In this document: positions 1-10,512 of the stretch, one piece after another
Position numbering within the stretch: position 1 is the stretch's first letter
Layout: each line of letters opens with the position of its first letter
Assembly (NCBI GenBank): GCA_037693485.1
Contig: CM075346.1
Coordinates: 63,483,001 to 63,547,000, forward strand
Direction: 5' to 3'
Length of the DNA stretch: 64,000 nt
Source: Kitagawia praeruptora
Lineage: Eukaryota > Streptophyta > Magnoliopsida > Apiales > Apiaceae
Made by a program: the position numbers and the translations under genes
The notes under the pieces: generated by a model
What the model was told of the DNA's origin: nothing
Databases searched by the model: none
Seen by the model: only the letters and a program-made list of their open reading frames with translations

Positions 1-885
1 AGCGTATGTGTGGCTGTCTCTCTTTGGTCCATTTAATGTCACATGGATTGATGAGCCAACCCTTAAAAAAAACAAATATAAATCCTAGCAATTCATTTAA
101 AAGTTTCGCGTGGATTGTAAACTTATCCAAATCTGATTTATAGATTTCAAGATATAGCCTAAATAGTAAACATGAATATTTTTTAATAGTAATAAAAAAA
201 ATAAGTAAAATTCAATTCTAATACAACCGTTTTTAATTACATCCTTTTTAGATTATAATTTTTGTTATAAAATTCAATTATAATACAACTTTTTTAATTA
301 TATCCTTTTTAGATTATAATTTTCTTTCTAAAAATCACTTCTAATGCAACCTTTTCTAATTATATCCATTTTAGATAATAATTTTCTTTTTACAATGATA
401 TAATCTTGATCGTCTATTTTTAAAAAATTAGATTCAACGATTGAGATTATTTTTGCAGTACAGTGACCAAAATTATGGATAAGATCCCTATTACGCTTAT
501 TATATATAAGGATATAATTTATTGTGAGGTGGTGTCGGGAAGATACGCACCAAGACCAATATTTGTAAGGTTGTAAAGGCTTCTCCGCCTAGTAAATGAG
601 CGAGTTTATTTTTAAAGAAATCTCGAGTCCGGAGAGGAGTTCGAGGACTGGAGTAGGGGTGAGCGAATCCATTAGGGGTTGCGCCATCGCGAACCAGGAT
701 AAAATCTCCTGTGTGGTATTTTCTTCCCTTGTCTTTTAATTCTGCATTTATGAACTGCATAACGACTCGGTAAAAGTTTTAAAAAGGGATAAATATTTTA
801 AAATGCCACGATAATTTTTAAATTAAATATTAAGCTATTCAACCCCCCCTTCTAGCTTAAAATAGCCCTCTTACGAGACCTAACA
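1..885 (+). mobile_element. Probable copia-type LTR fragment (3' end)
   Basis: No coding sequence is recognised here. The right end looks like the U5 end of a Ty1/copia LTR: a run of C followed by TTCTAG at about 841-856, then a terminus reading ACCTAACA that ends at 885. The Sire-A and Sire-B LTRs also end in CCTAACA. Directly after 885 the sequence matches Tekay LTR sequence, so 885/886 is a junction. The left boundary was not found and no target duplication could be matched, so a solo LTR or a truncated element are both possible. The first 480 bases are AT-rich. Confidence 0.4.
212..397. repeat. 61-bp tandem repeat, three diverged copies
   Basis: Three consecutive units share an ATACAAC-like word, a TTTTTAATTA-like stretch and an AGATTATAATTTT-like end. 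The word starts at 221, 282 and 343, giving a period of about 61 bp. Confidence 0.65.
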
Positions 886-1882
886 GTTTCTACGGATTCC
901 TAATGATTGAAGAGGCGTAAGTGATCGGGTAATACCAGTCCAGCCTGTTTGAGTATATTATGTTGTAGTTCTGGTTGGACCAGTGCAGCACATTTATAGG
1001 CCAATCTGTGCCACTTGGAAACCCAAGCTTACCTTAATGTCCAGAGGGACTTTTTGTCCGTTATGGGGACTTTACGTGGCTGATCACCCGTATTGTCTAT
1101 TGTGAGTAAAAACCTCCAATCAATTTTTAAAATGCTTTATGTTTTAAATTCTATGAAATGAATTGTTTACCGTATGAAATATCAAATGCTTTATATATTC
1201 TACTACTTACAATTATCCTGTCATTCATTTGATATCTTGTTATCGTTGGAAGGCAGCTTTACTTATGTTTTATCAGTTTTCCAATTTTGTTACTTGCTGA
1301 GCGTTGGCTCATTATTATTTTGTCAAACCCATTTGATAGTAATCTAAGAATCACGGTTCGTACGATTTAGACTGCGAGGAAGCGCACTTCCTATAACCTT
1401 ACTATGGTTTCTTTCGAGTTGCCATCTGAGGTAGATGCAATAACGGCTCAGTGAGCAGGTTTTTGAGTTAGTTTGTGAGATCATGTAGTTAGAACTTTTG
1501 AATCAAGAGTTTGTAATATAATCATAATTTGAATTCCTTCTGTGACTTTAGCTATATCACGAACGTTATAGAGAGTACTAAAAGACTATAGCACGATGCG
1601 AAACGCGATTACGACATTTGTTTGTAATATAGGTGTGGTTATTCACTACTAGCAAATGATTTCATTTAATTTATAGCCAAAGGAGATTTAGCCTTCGTTT
1701 CTAGTCTTCTTTGTTTTATTTGTACCCTATCACCTTTGATAATCAACTATACTTTTATTGATGGAGAACTTTTTATGACAAATTTACTTAAACATATTTC
1801 TGTTCTTTTAAAGATACCTCTATTTTCCAGGGGTTATTGGAACCAACATTGTTCATATAAGCTTTTGAGATTCTTGAACCCT
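886..1882 (+). mobile_element. Tekay-like element T1: LTR remnant and start of leader
   Basis: This stretch aligns by eye with the LTR and leader of Tekay-D. Shared blocks include the region around the CCAGAGGGACTTT word (about 1040) and the following TGATCACCC, which correspond to about 31190-31250. The block with TTCCTTCTGTGACTTTA at about 1537 corresponds to about 32077. The LTR terminus and primer-binding site seen in Tekay-D at 31791-31830 are missing, so a deletion near 1400-1530 removed the LTR/leader junction. T1 is interrupted at 1882/1883 by CACTA-1 and resumes at 7791. It is much more diverged than Tekay-D and is an old relic. Confidence 0.75.
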
Positions 1883-2400
1883 CACTACAACAGAAATCGA
1901 CTCAGACAACACCTGTCACACAATGGTCGCGAAAATCACCGTTGCCCCAAATTTTTTTACAACGGTGAACTGTTAGCTAACGAAAAAGCGGTGTGTCTTT
2001 AAGCTGCAGACAATGGTTACTCAAGGTTTTTAAAAACGTTGTCTAACTGGTGACCCTTTGGTTAGATGAGACAATGGCAGTTTAACGTGGTATTGTGTAA
2101 CGTGTATTAACACAAGTGTTTTCAAATTAATTATAAACCGTTGAACATAACTTCGCGAAGACAATGGATTTTTCATATATGTTGTGCAATTGACACAACA
2201 GTTTTGAAGCACACGTTGTGTTACAATGGTGTTCAAAAACCATTGTAATGTACACAACAATTTAAATAACAGTTTAAAATAGTTTTAGTAAAATAGGTTT
2301 ACACAAGGGTCTACAAATAGTTGTCTGAATCAACAATCTTTAGAAAACATGTGACAACGGTGTTCAGGAAAACCCGTTGTGTAATGTTCTGAGAGTGTTA
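1883..2400. repeat. CACTA-1 left subterminal repeat region
   Basis: The word ACAACGG or ACAATGG, or its complement CCGTTGT or CCATTGT, recurs through this interval, for example at about 1920, 1960, 2010, 2070, 2160, 2225, 2243 and 2357. In studied CACTA elements such subterminal arrays bind the element-encoded transposition protein. That role is inferred here. Confidence 0.7.
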
Positions 2401-2739
2401 AAAAAAATTGGCTTAACAGAGAAGCAAACCAAATCTAACAGTGTGTCAAACCAATCATGCAAATCCAACCTAAAATACCTAACATAAAAATACCAAACAC
2501 CTTAATTCATTTCCCAATACCACTCCATGCATCAAAATAGTCAAAATAATCACACATAAAATACTAAACATAAAAATAACTTTAAATAATGAAATTGTAA
2601 CTTAAATATATAAATAACTGCAAACCCATGTGCAGTACGATCGAGTTCATCAAACAAAATTTAAAAAACCAGATATAAAAACACGAGTTCAAAAACCAAA
2701 TTAACAAACTGATTATAACATAAATATTAGGATAACTAG
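2401..2739. other. AT-rich interior of CACTA-1, no gene seen
   Basis: Low-complexity AT-rich sequence downstream of the minus-strand RNase H-like gene. It would hold that gene's 3' untranslated region. No repeat or ORF worth calling was seen. Confidence 0.4.
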
Positions 2740-4147
2740 TTAGGCTTCATGGCCGCTATCTCCAAATTCCTCCGGCTGATCTCTCCCCCGATTCTCCTGT
2801 TGTACCACTGTTATAAGAAAACAGAAGAAGGTATGAATTAGTCACAAGGGCAACTAAAGAACCTTCTTACACATGGACTAATGCACAGTCAAGATTTATT
2901 TTTAACAAGCATCTTAATTAGTTGATATACCTTTGAAACTCTAATAATTTAAATAAACAACATATAACTTACACATATAGATCGACTAGGCAAACAATGG
3001 TTCATATAAACACATGTAGTCATTCAAATATACATAACTCATACTCCTTTATGTAATCTAAACGGAAACTAGTATGTGTCTTAAGGATTCGGTTATCAAC
3101 TAAGCATGTACTATTACATATTGCCTTCAAAATAAGACCAATTAATATACACAACATCACAACCATCTTACTTTTCTTTCTTTTCTTTAAAATCCGATTG
3201 ACATGACTCAAGTGCCTATTCCATCTATTTTTTCGCAAGGAATCCTAATATATAATCAGTTTTAAGATCCGAATTAAAACAAGCACTGACAAACTTGATT
3301 TCCAGAAGCAGTTTGTATATCTTTATATAACATATACACATACACAAATTAAGTAGTTCGTATATCTTTATATAACATATTCAAACACTCTCCTACAATT
3401 CTGGTTCTATGCTTTGACAAATTTGAACAAATTAAATTTATTGGTGAAACTCCTGATATGCTGATAGTAATAGAGAAAACTTGAGATTGAAATTATACCT
3501 ACATGTGCAGCCAATGGTTGCAAGTCTACACCATCATCATTGTCATCATGATTGAAGCGTATCCATGGAGAGCCAAGTCCCATATCTTCATACCAAATCT
3601 CGAGAACCTTCCCAAATGGCTTCTTTGTAACAAGTATGTCCTCCCTGGTCTCAGCCCCATTCTGAGCAAGGTAGATTGCCAATTGATTGGCAGGGGGACG
3701 GATGTAGTTCACTTCAACCTTCACATTCTTGTCACTCTTTCGTCTTTGGATCTGGTTTATCTCATACTTGCATTCTTCATCCCATTTTCCATAATAGGCC
3801 TGAAATGCAAACCAATTATCCGTTTCAAGAATAATCAACGGCTTCTTCTCCTCCCACGCAAGCCTCAGCCCCACCATCATGGCAAAGCACATGATCCTCT
3901 TCTCAGATAACCCTGCATGAGTACCTGTTAGCATCCTCACAATCTTTCCCTCATCATCTCTGATAATAGCCCCCACCCCAATTTTGTTCCCATTGTGCAA
4001 GGGATTATCTGTGTAACAACCATGAACATTAAGTTTAACATAACCAGGCTTGGGAATAGTCCAATGACTTGCCATCTCTCTAATATTTTCTGGTGTTTTG
4101 TGTGTGGTAAAGTATTGTGTGTAGCGTGTGAGTGATGAAAAATACAT
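2740..4147 (-). CDS. RNase H-like (RVT_3 type) protein captured in CACTA-1, two exons
   Basis: Exon 1 runs 4147-3499 and exon 2 2807-2740, inferred from a donor AG/GTATAA (3498-3497 is GT) and an acceptor ATAACAG ending at 2808. The 691-bp intron is in phase and the joined frame gives 238 residues and a stop. Residues about 34-165 match the plant RNase H-like domain often found alone or after LINE reverse transcriptases: KLNVHGC near 38-44, GVGAIIRDDEGKIV near 57-70, ILETDNW near 106-112, PPANQLAIYLAQNGA near 151-165. Three of four catalytic acidic positions look lost: His42 and Ile158 stand where Asp is usual, and the helix Glu is absent near 87. Only Asp110 is kept. A nuclease role is therefore doubtful. 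The ATG at 4147 has a TATA-like stretch about 10-25 bases upstream; an alternative start is Met25. The continuous frame without splicing runs to 3407 (246 aa). Confidence 0.65.
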
Positions 4148-4695
4148 CTCATATATATTTATAATAGTAGGGAAATGAAAGGATGTAGCTTATATGGAGA
4201 GACACATCTCCCATTAACATATTCATTTCTAAGGAGACTCTTCATTTTGTGTGTGCTAGTCAATTGTACCTGCACATATTAATTTGTAACACTAAACCAA
4301 CTTTTAACACTATACCAATTTGTATACACCACAGAATTAAAAATACAAATTCAAGTCAAAGCTATGGTACATGTATCAAAAAATACAACCTATAATGTGA
4401 CTACAATTAATTGATTCTGCCAAAGGGTAATTATGCAATGTAATTACTTCACTTTTGACATGACAATCAAGTAATAAAGACTTATGAGCTCACCAATTTT
4501 TGACATGAAAGGACCATGTATACTGCTGCTTCATTCTCCAGCCCAATTAATCTCCAATTCAGTGAAGCGAACGTCAATAAAATCTCCAATTAATGTTCGT
4601 CCCCAGCCCAGACTTCATCGAGATAAATCGAGCCATTGCGGATTACCAAGAAGAAGTCTGAGATGAAAGACGACGACCATTGCGCAAAGATGAAG
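4148..4695. other. CACTA-1 interior upstream of the RNase H-like gene
   Basis: AT-rich sequence containing the presumed promoter of the minus-strand gene, with a TATAAATATAT-like stretch near 4155-4165 on the minus strand. The part from about 4540 is less AT-rich and may be another captured fragment, but nothing was recognised. Confidence 0.35.
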
Positions 4696-4730
4696 TGAGA
4701 GAGATAGAGCGAGAGAGAGAGAGAGAGAGG
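4696..4730. repeat. GA microsatellite
   Basis: A GA dinucleotide run, slightly interrupted in its first part and perfect from about 4711 to 4729. Confidence 0.9.
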
Positions 4731-4820
4731 AATGAATTAGGGATTGGATCGATTTGGGGGTCAAAGGGGTATGTGAAGGGGGAAATAAATAAATTAATAT
4801 TTAATTAAGAATAAATCAAC

Positions 4821-5400
4821 GAACTAGTTGACCGGGAAATTAACGAACCAAATGAATTTTTTTTTCCCGAAATTCTTCCAATAGTATTAAAAAGGATGGG
4901 TCTTGACATCCATGGGGTCGTATTGTCGAGAATTATTTTTTAAAAAATTGAAACGCGAAATCCTGACGAAACACTGTTTAGGGGTTATGGTCAAAGAACT
5001 AGTTGACCGGGAAATTAACGAACCAAATGAATTTTTTTTCCCGAAATTCTGCCAATAGTATTAAAAAGGATGGGTCTTGACATCCGTGGGGTCGTATTGT
5101 CGAGAAATATTTTTTAAAAAATCAAAACGCGAAATCGTGACTAAACACTATTTAGGGGTTATGGTCAACGAACTAGTTGACCAGGAAATTAACGAACCAA
5201 ATGAATTTTTTTTTCCCCAAAATTCTGCCAATAGTATTAAAAAGGATGGGTCTTGACATCTGTGGGGTCGTACTGTCGAGAATTATTTTTAAAAAAATCG
5301 AAACGCGAAATCCTGACGAAACACTATTTAGGGGTTATGGTCAACGAACTAGTTGACCGGGAAATTAACGAACCAAATGATTTTTTTTTTATTTTCGAAA
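4821..5400 (+). repeat. 175-bp tandem repeat, just over three copies
   Basis: Units start with GAACTAGTTGACC at 4821, 4996, 5170 and 5346, giving periods of 175, 174 and 176 bp. The copies differ at few sites. The fourth copy breaks off near 5380. The array lies inside CACTA-1 between the RNase H-like gene and the transcript-like segment. Confidence 0.93.
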
Positions 5401-6847
5401 TATTAACATTGATAATATTGTTACTAACATTTATTCGATTTAAGTTCGAATAAAATTCAATTCGAATGAAATATTTAACTTCCCTCTAGTAGAACTTCAT
5501 TTTGGCCACCTGAATATTTCATTTCCCTCCACTGTCTACTTTTCGGTTCCCCCTTTTTTTTTCACCCCCCCTTAAATTTGAGTTTCAGTTTTCACTTCCC
5601 TCTCCTCTCCACTCCATCAAAACACACAGACCTCTCACTTAAATTCATATATATCGAGTACGGAGTTCTCTCCTCCCACTTGGTTAAGGTTTTTCCATTG
5701 TCCCCTTCTTCCCAGTTTCCTATTCAAGACCTCTCCACCTTCAATTTCAAGGTCTCTCTCCCTCTCTCTCTCGTTCCCTCTCCCTCTCTATATGTGTGTG
5801 TGTGATTCGGATTTGTTTGATTTTGTTTGTCTGATTAAGGGCGTTGATGAATTTCAATTTGGGGATGGATATGATGTATTTTCAATTTTATATGTATATG
5901 CTCTGTTTTCTTTGCTACGAAAAATCCAATTAACTGAGATATCTATCTAAACTTGGTTTATGCCTCTGTTTTGCACATTGTATTTCTGCCTCTGTTTTGC
6001 AATTGGTTTATGCTATGAAACTTGGTTTTCAGGAAAATTGGTTTGTGCTTCTCTTTAGGTAGCTATTTTGTAAAGGTTTATAGCAAACTCTTGTGCTCAT
6101 TTGGTTTGTCCTCTTGTAGTCAACGGAATGGAAATCCTCGGAGATTACTTTAGCCATGGTAAAATCATCATCTGTTTGACTTTCGACTTCACATCAGGTA
6201 CAATAGATGATGGTTTTACCACAGCAACTATAATCCTTCGATTGGAACAAAGGATTACTTGCTACGCGGACCTCTGGTGCAGAAGACATGAGTTGGAGGT
6301 TTTATCTAAATGCATTCCTAACTAGCTTGTCCATCTGTTATGAAGTTGTAAAATGTATTCTTGTGAACTGTTTGTAACGTTTCCCCATCTTACAGGCCCT
6401 TGTCAAAGACTGCGAGATTCAATGTCTTCAAAGTAATCCCAGCAGAGATTCAATGTGAGGATGTTTAAGAATGGTGTAAATAATGGTGTATAGGCTGGGG
6501 TTAGTGGAAGTGTTGTAATTGAAAAGGTAACTTCAATTTCTACATGTCTGTGTAGTGTAATGTGCCTAATGATTGACCCTACGAAACTTAGTTTTCCTTG
6601 TTTAGCTTCCTTGTGATGTTTCAATGGGAAAATAAGTTTAAGGCATACAATATATCATGGGAGGTCTGATGTGTCTACACCTGCAAATGTCATGGTCTAA
6701 ACAGTGTCCTGGGTTTTAAATTATAGATTCTAGTCATCTTGTATGACCAACAATTATTTACTACTGGTTCATTGTTCATTTTCTAGCTCAACTGTCCAGA
6801 TTCTAATATTGATAACTTTTTTTCTTGTGTTTCGTTGATATGAAAGA
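5401..6847 (+). other. Transcript-like captured segment, unidentified
   Basis: From about 5540 the sequence becomes pyrimidine-rich with CT runs (about 5751-5800) and a short GT run (5793-5804), a style typical of plant 5' untranslated leaders. AT-rich, T-rich stretches follow, resembling introns. A short open segment at about 6101-6325 has unusually balanced composition but no recognised product. Together with the exon at 6848 this could be a captured multi-exon gene fragment. The link to pyruvate decarboxylase for this upstream part is not shown by the sequence. Confidence 0.35.
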
Positions 6848-7010
6848 TGCATGTCTCAGTGAGGAGGATCTTGTGGAAGCAATTGAGACAGCAACCGGCT
6901 GGAGAAAAGAAGGATTGTCTTTGCTTCATTGAAGTGATTTGCCACAAGGAAGACACTAGCAAAGAGTTGCTTGAATGGGGATCTCGGGTCTCTGCTGCTA
7001 ACAGCTCATA
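6848..7010 (+). pseudogene. Pyruvate decarboxylase last-exon fragment, frameshifted
   Basis: Conceptual translation matches the C-terminal end of plant pyruvate decarboxylase, a cytosolic thiamine-diphosphate enzyme that makes acetaldehyde from pyruvate. One frame gives EEDLVEAIETATG (about 6860-6897). After a 2-base disruption near 6898-6900 another frame gives the typical C-terminal stretch CLCFIEV, then HKEDTSKELLEWGSRVSAANS (about 6912-7007), and a stop. A splice-acceptor-like TGCATGTCTCAG precedes it, so it appears to be the terminal exon with part of its intron, meaning genomic capture rather than a retrocopy. The rest of the enzyme was not seen. With the frameshift and no catalytic domain it cannot be functional. 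Capture of host exons is known for CACTA elements. Confidence 0.8.
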
Positions 7011-7369
7011 AACAATGGAAACTTTGACTGGGGATATCAAGTGGATGCTTAAGGATCAGCTTAAGGATCAAGTAGATGCTTAAAGATCAGCTTGGAATTG
7101 ACAATGGAAACTTTCATTACATGGTAGAGTGAGGTGTTATGGTCATCAAATTATAAATGTATGTTGTAGGTTTCCAGATTTTGTTTGGTATAGGCTTAGT
7201 TATAGTAGTCATTTTGACTTTGCTCATTGATGTAAGAATGGTGTAAAAATAATGGATTCTTTTGTTAATGATATAGGAGTATTCATTTTTATTTATTTTG
7301 GTGCATAAATGTAATAAAACAATGCTAGTAGAGCTGTTTAAAACAATGCTAGTAAAGCTGTATAGCAAG
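7011..7369. other. CACTA-1 interior, 3' flank of captured exon
   Basis: AT-rich sequence without recognised coding potential. Short internal direct repeats of GATGCTTAA and GATCAGCTT occur at about 7040-7095. It may include the captured gene's 3' untranslated region. Confidence 0.4.
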
Positions 7370-7790
7370 ATCTTTCTCAGTCAGAAACCGTTGTTAATTT
7401 GCATTGGCACAACACTAGTGAAATAACAAACCGTTGTTCAAACCGACTACAGCAGAACCAAGTCAGACAACACTTTTCAACCGTTGTCTATCGGGTGTTG
7501 TCTATTGAGCCACCGTCTTTGATACTATCAACCACCAGTTATATACCGTTGTATAGATACTACTAGTACAACGGTTTAGAAACAGGTCTGTCAAATTTTT
7601 TTAACGGGAGAATTTTGTTGTGTCAAGTACCTCATACAAAGGTTTTATTCCCCGTTGTGTGGCAGCATCTAAACACCAGTGGAAAACCGGTGTGTGACAG
7701 CACCAAAGACGGCGGCTCAATAGTCAACGGAAAACTTCTCTTTCAGACAACGGTTGAAAAGTGGTCTCTGAAGCTGTTTTTCTTGTAGTG
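7370..7790. repeat. CACTA-1 right subterminal region with inverted duplication
   Basis: It is rich in CCGTTGT and ACAACGG words. A TIR-like stretch at about 7445-7525 (CTACAGCAGAACC, then CAGACAACACTTTTCAACCG, then a stretch ending TTGAGCCACCGTCTTTG) is repeated in inverse orientation at about 7700-7790 next to the real right end. The right terminus is therefore a foldback, or contains the outline of a much shorter CACTA derivative. Confidence 0.6.
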
Positions 7791-8400
7791 CCTTTTCTAA
7801 GTTTTTCTGAATATTTGATCTTTTGTATTCAAACTGGGATGAACAACTATATGTATATAGGGGATTCAGGGACATCCTATCTGTGTGATAGAAGTCTGGT
7901 GGGATGCCACTGATTGTGTTTGTCATGAAAGTACTAAAGGCTGGCCACCTTTTTGTACTAGGGCGGTTGACCTAATTGACGAATACAACCTGATAAAAGT
8001 TCAATGATTATATTGATCTCTCGGTTAAATTCTTTTAAAAAACAAAACTCAGCCTACATTCACACATGTTGATACCTACTCATTTTATTGATTCATATTG
8101 CCAGAAGCCCTTATGATTCTTAAAGTCACCAATAATTGGGCGTAGTAAAGGTAAACACAACGACATTCATAGTGGTCAAAGATACATATACATTAGCGAA
8201 GAATTGGTTAATCAAGTTTGATAAATTGATGTTAAGACAGGAATTGGATATCAAGTCAAGTTGTTCATAGGATTCATAACACATATACGGAGTTCGGATA
8301 CAGTAGGAGAGAACTAGAAAATAGAGTTTGCAAGTCACTTTTGAGATCTGAAGCAAATTTCTGGTGGTCAGTAAAGACAGTTGAAGAAGGAGTATTACTT
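7791..8400 (+). mobile_element. T1 leader, continued after CACTA-1
   Basis: The sequence resumes homology to the Tekay-D leader. The block TTCAAACTGGGATGAACAAC at about 7829 matches about 32677, and the block GATAGAAGTCTGGTGGGA at about 7886 matches about 32736. No ORF is supported. It leads into the gag remnant. Confidence 0.75.
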
Positions 8401-9697
8401 GGTAGAAATTTACAGAGTTGTTTTACGAGAAATATTTACCAGTTATTTACAGGGCCAGTGGAAGTCCAGTTTTTGGAGTTAAAGCAAGAGGAATGAGTGT
8501 GGCTGAGTATGAAGCCAAATTTATAAAGTTGTCAATATTTACACCTCTGTATGTAGGTAATGAAGCCAGTAAAGATAAGAAATTTTAGAATGGATTAAAG
8601 CCTTGGTTGAGAAGTGGAGTTACTGCATTTGAGTTAAGAAGTTATACGGTTGTAGTTCAGAAGGCTATGATTATAGAAGGAGAACTGATTTGAATCAGAA
8701 AGAGAAGGCTGGGAAGAAGAGGAAGTCTGAGAAAGTGGAGAAGAATCAAGAACCAGAAGGACGGAAGAGTTTTCCGAATAGAGGAAGGTTTGGAAATCAA
8801 CAAGGAGGAAATAGGAATTTTCAGAGATTTAGGAGTGGTAACGGAGGACAAGATCGTAGACCTCAAGGAGTGAACCCTCAAGATGTAGTAAGACCCGTAC
8901 TACAAGACTGCAAGATCTGTAGAAGAAAGCACCCGGGTATCTTCAATAAGCCTAACATCGTTTGTTTCAAGTGTAACAAGAAAGGACATTATGCCCATGA
9001 GTGTCCAGGAGTGAAGCCAGTGGGAATGACCTGTTACAAGTGTGGTAAGGTTGGACACATTGCTCGTAACTACAAGGAACTTGTTCAAACATCCAATGTT
9101 TTGAGGAGTACTGCACCTCCAGCACCATATCAAGCACCTCAACCTAAAGCTCGTACTTTCAATATGTCTGTTAAAGAAGTTGTTCATGATGCGGATGTAG
9201 TTTCAGGTACGCTTCCTGTAAACTCTTTTGAAGCTAAAGTTTTGATTGATTCTGAAGTTACTAAGTCATTTATATCTGAAAGATTTCCTGATAAGTTGCA
9301 CTGTGAGATTCGGCCATTAGAAAAAGCATTAGTAGTAGAAGTTGCCAACCAGGATAAGATTTTTGTAGATCGGGAGTGTCCTAACTGTAGTATTGAGATC
9401 AGAGGGTATCTTTTCTATGCTGATCCATTACCTTTTAAGTTGGGAGGATTCGACGTTATTCTAGGAATGGATTGGTTAACTGAGTGTGACACGCAGATTG
9501 AGTGTAGAAAGAAACAAGTTAAGTTGCATACCGAATATGGTAGTGAAGTGATATTTCAAGGACAGAAGCAAGATAAGAAATTCCTAACGTTCATGCAAGT
9601 AAAGCGGTTGTTAAGACAAGGTTGTGAAGCCTATTTAGCACACGTAGTTGATGTAGAGAAACAACCCAAAAATGGAAGATATATCGGTTGTGAATGA
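8401..9697 (+). pseudogene. gag: T1 gag-protease remnant (Ty3/gypsy)
   Basis: A Retrotrans_gag-like stretch is readable at about 8470-8680, including MSVAEYEAKFIKLS and GLKPWLRSGV, with an in-frame stop and a frameshift before 8690. The open frame 8690-9697 starts at a non-ATG codon. It holds two CX2CX4HX4-type knuckles, CFKCNKKGHYAHEC (intact) and CYKCGKVGHIARNY (last Cys lost), then an aspartic-protease region with VLIDSEVTKSFIS (about 9238). The active-site triad D-S/T-G reads D-S-E, which should abolish activity. GMDWL near 9466 marks the C-terminal part of the protease fold. The frame is shifted relative to the downstream reverse transcriptase. It is a decayed, inactive polyprotein. Confidence 0.8.
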
Positions 9698-10512
9698 GTT
9701 TCCTCACGTATTTCCTGATGAGTTACCCGGATTACCTCCAAACCGAGAAGTGGAATTCACGATTGATGTAGCACCTGGAACCAAGCCTGTATCTAAAGCA
9801 CCTTACCGTATGGCACCTGCTGAGATGAAGGAGTTAGCTACTCAATTACATGATTTGTTAGATAAAGGAGTTATAATGCCGAGTGTGTCCCCGTGGGGAG
9901 CACCAGTGTTGTTTGTTAAAAAAAATGATGGAGGCATGAGGTTATGCACTGACTATAGAGAGCTCAACAAGTTGACTATCAAGAATAAGTATCCACTTCC
10001 AAGGATAGATGACCTGTTTGACCAACTGAAAGGAGCCTCTAACTTTTCTCAAATTGATTTGAGATCAGGATATCACCGGTTGAAAATTAAGCCCGAGGAT
10101 ATTCCAAAGACCGCGTTTCGCACGAGATATGGACATTATAAGATCTTAGTGATGGCTTTTGGATAAACAAATGCGCCAACTGTGTTTATGGATTTGATGA
10201 ATCGTGTTTTTAAGAGATATCTAGATAAGTTTGTAATTGTATTTATTGATGACATCTTGATATACTCGAGAAACCCTGAAGAACATGTCGAGCATCTGAG
10301 GATCGCATTGGAAACCCTGAGGAAGGAAAGGTTATATTCAATGTTTTTAAAGTGTGAGTTTTGGTTAGAAGAAGTTCAATTCTTAGGATATGTGATTAGT
10401 AAAGAAGGAATCAGAGTGGATCCTGCGAAGATTGAAGCTATAGTGGATTGGAATAGACCCAGGACCCCTACTGAAGTAAGGAGTTTTCCAGGATTAGATG
10501 GATATTACCGGA
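9672..10512 (+). pseudogene. pol: T1 reverse transcriptase, truncated (Tekay-like chromovirus)
   Basis: The open frame 9672-10166 covers fingers and palm, with DELPGLPPNREVEFTIDVAPG, YRMAPAEMKEL and QIDLRSGYH, so the first catalytic Asp is kept. A TAA at 10164-10166 interrupts it after MAFG. The same frame continues from 10182 with FMDLMNRVF and FIDDILIYSRN, keeping the catalytic Asp pair, then into the thumb region VDWNRPRTPTEVRSF. Homology to Tekay-D reverse transcriptase stops at about 10512, where Sire-A gag begins. RNase H, integrase, chromodomain and 3' LTR of T1 are all absent from the window, so this is a deletion product. Confidence 0.88.

Larger units (their letters stand above)
1883..7790. 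mobile_element. CACTA-1, non-autonomous CACTA (En/Spm-like) transposon
   Basis: The left end begins CACTACAACAGAAA and the right end finishes TTTTTCTTGTAGTG, an imperfect terminal inverted repeat of the CACTA superfamily. A 3-bp duplication, CCT, flanks it at 1880-1882 and 7791-7793, as this superfamily makes. Joining the flanks restores colinearity with the Tekay-D leader near 32640. Both subterminal regions carry many copies of an ACAACGG-type word in both orientations. No transposase (TNPD-like) coding region was recognised, so it is taken as non-autonomous. Its cargo is an RNase H-like two-exon gene on the minus strand, a 175-bp tandem array and a pyruvate decarboxylase exon. Confidence 0.92.

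Noticed and set aside
500..760. Minus-strand 86-codon frame near the left edge
   Set aside because: It lies in an LTR-like sequence, has no recognised domain and no supporting start context.
1..885. A complete solo LTR with target duplication at the left edge
   Set aside because: A GTTTC follows the LTR-like end at 886 and another GTTTC occurs near 105, but the sequence after that does not start with a TG LTR terminus, so the pair is not accepted.
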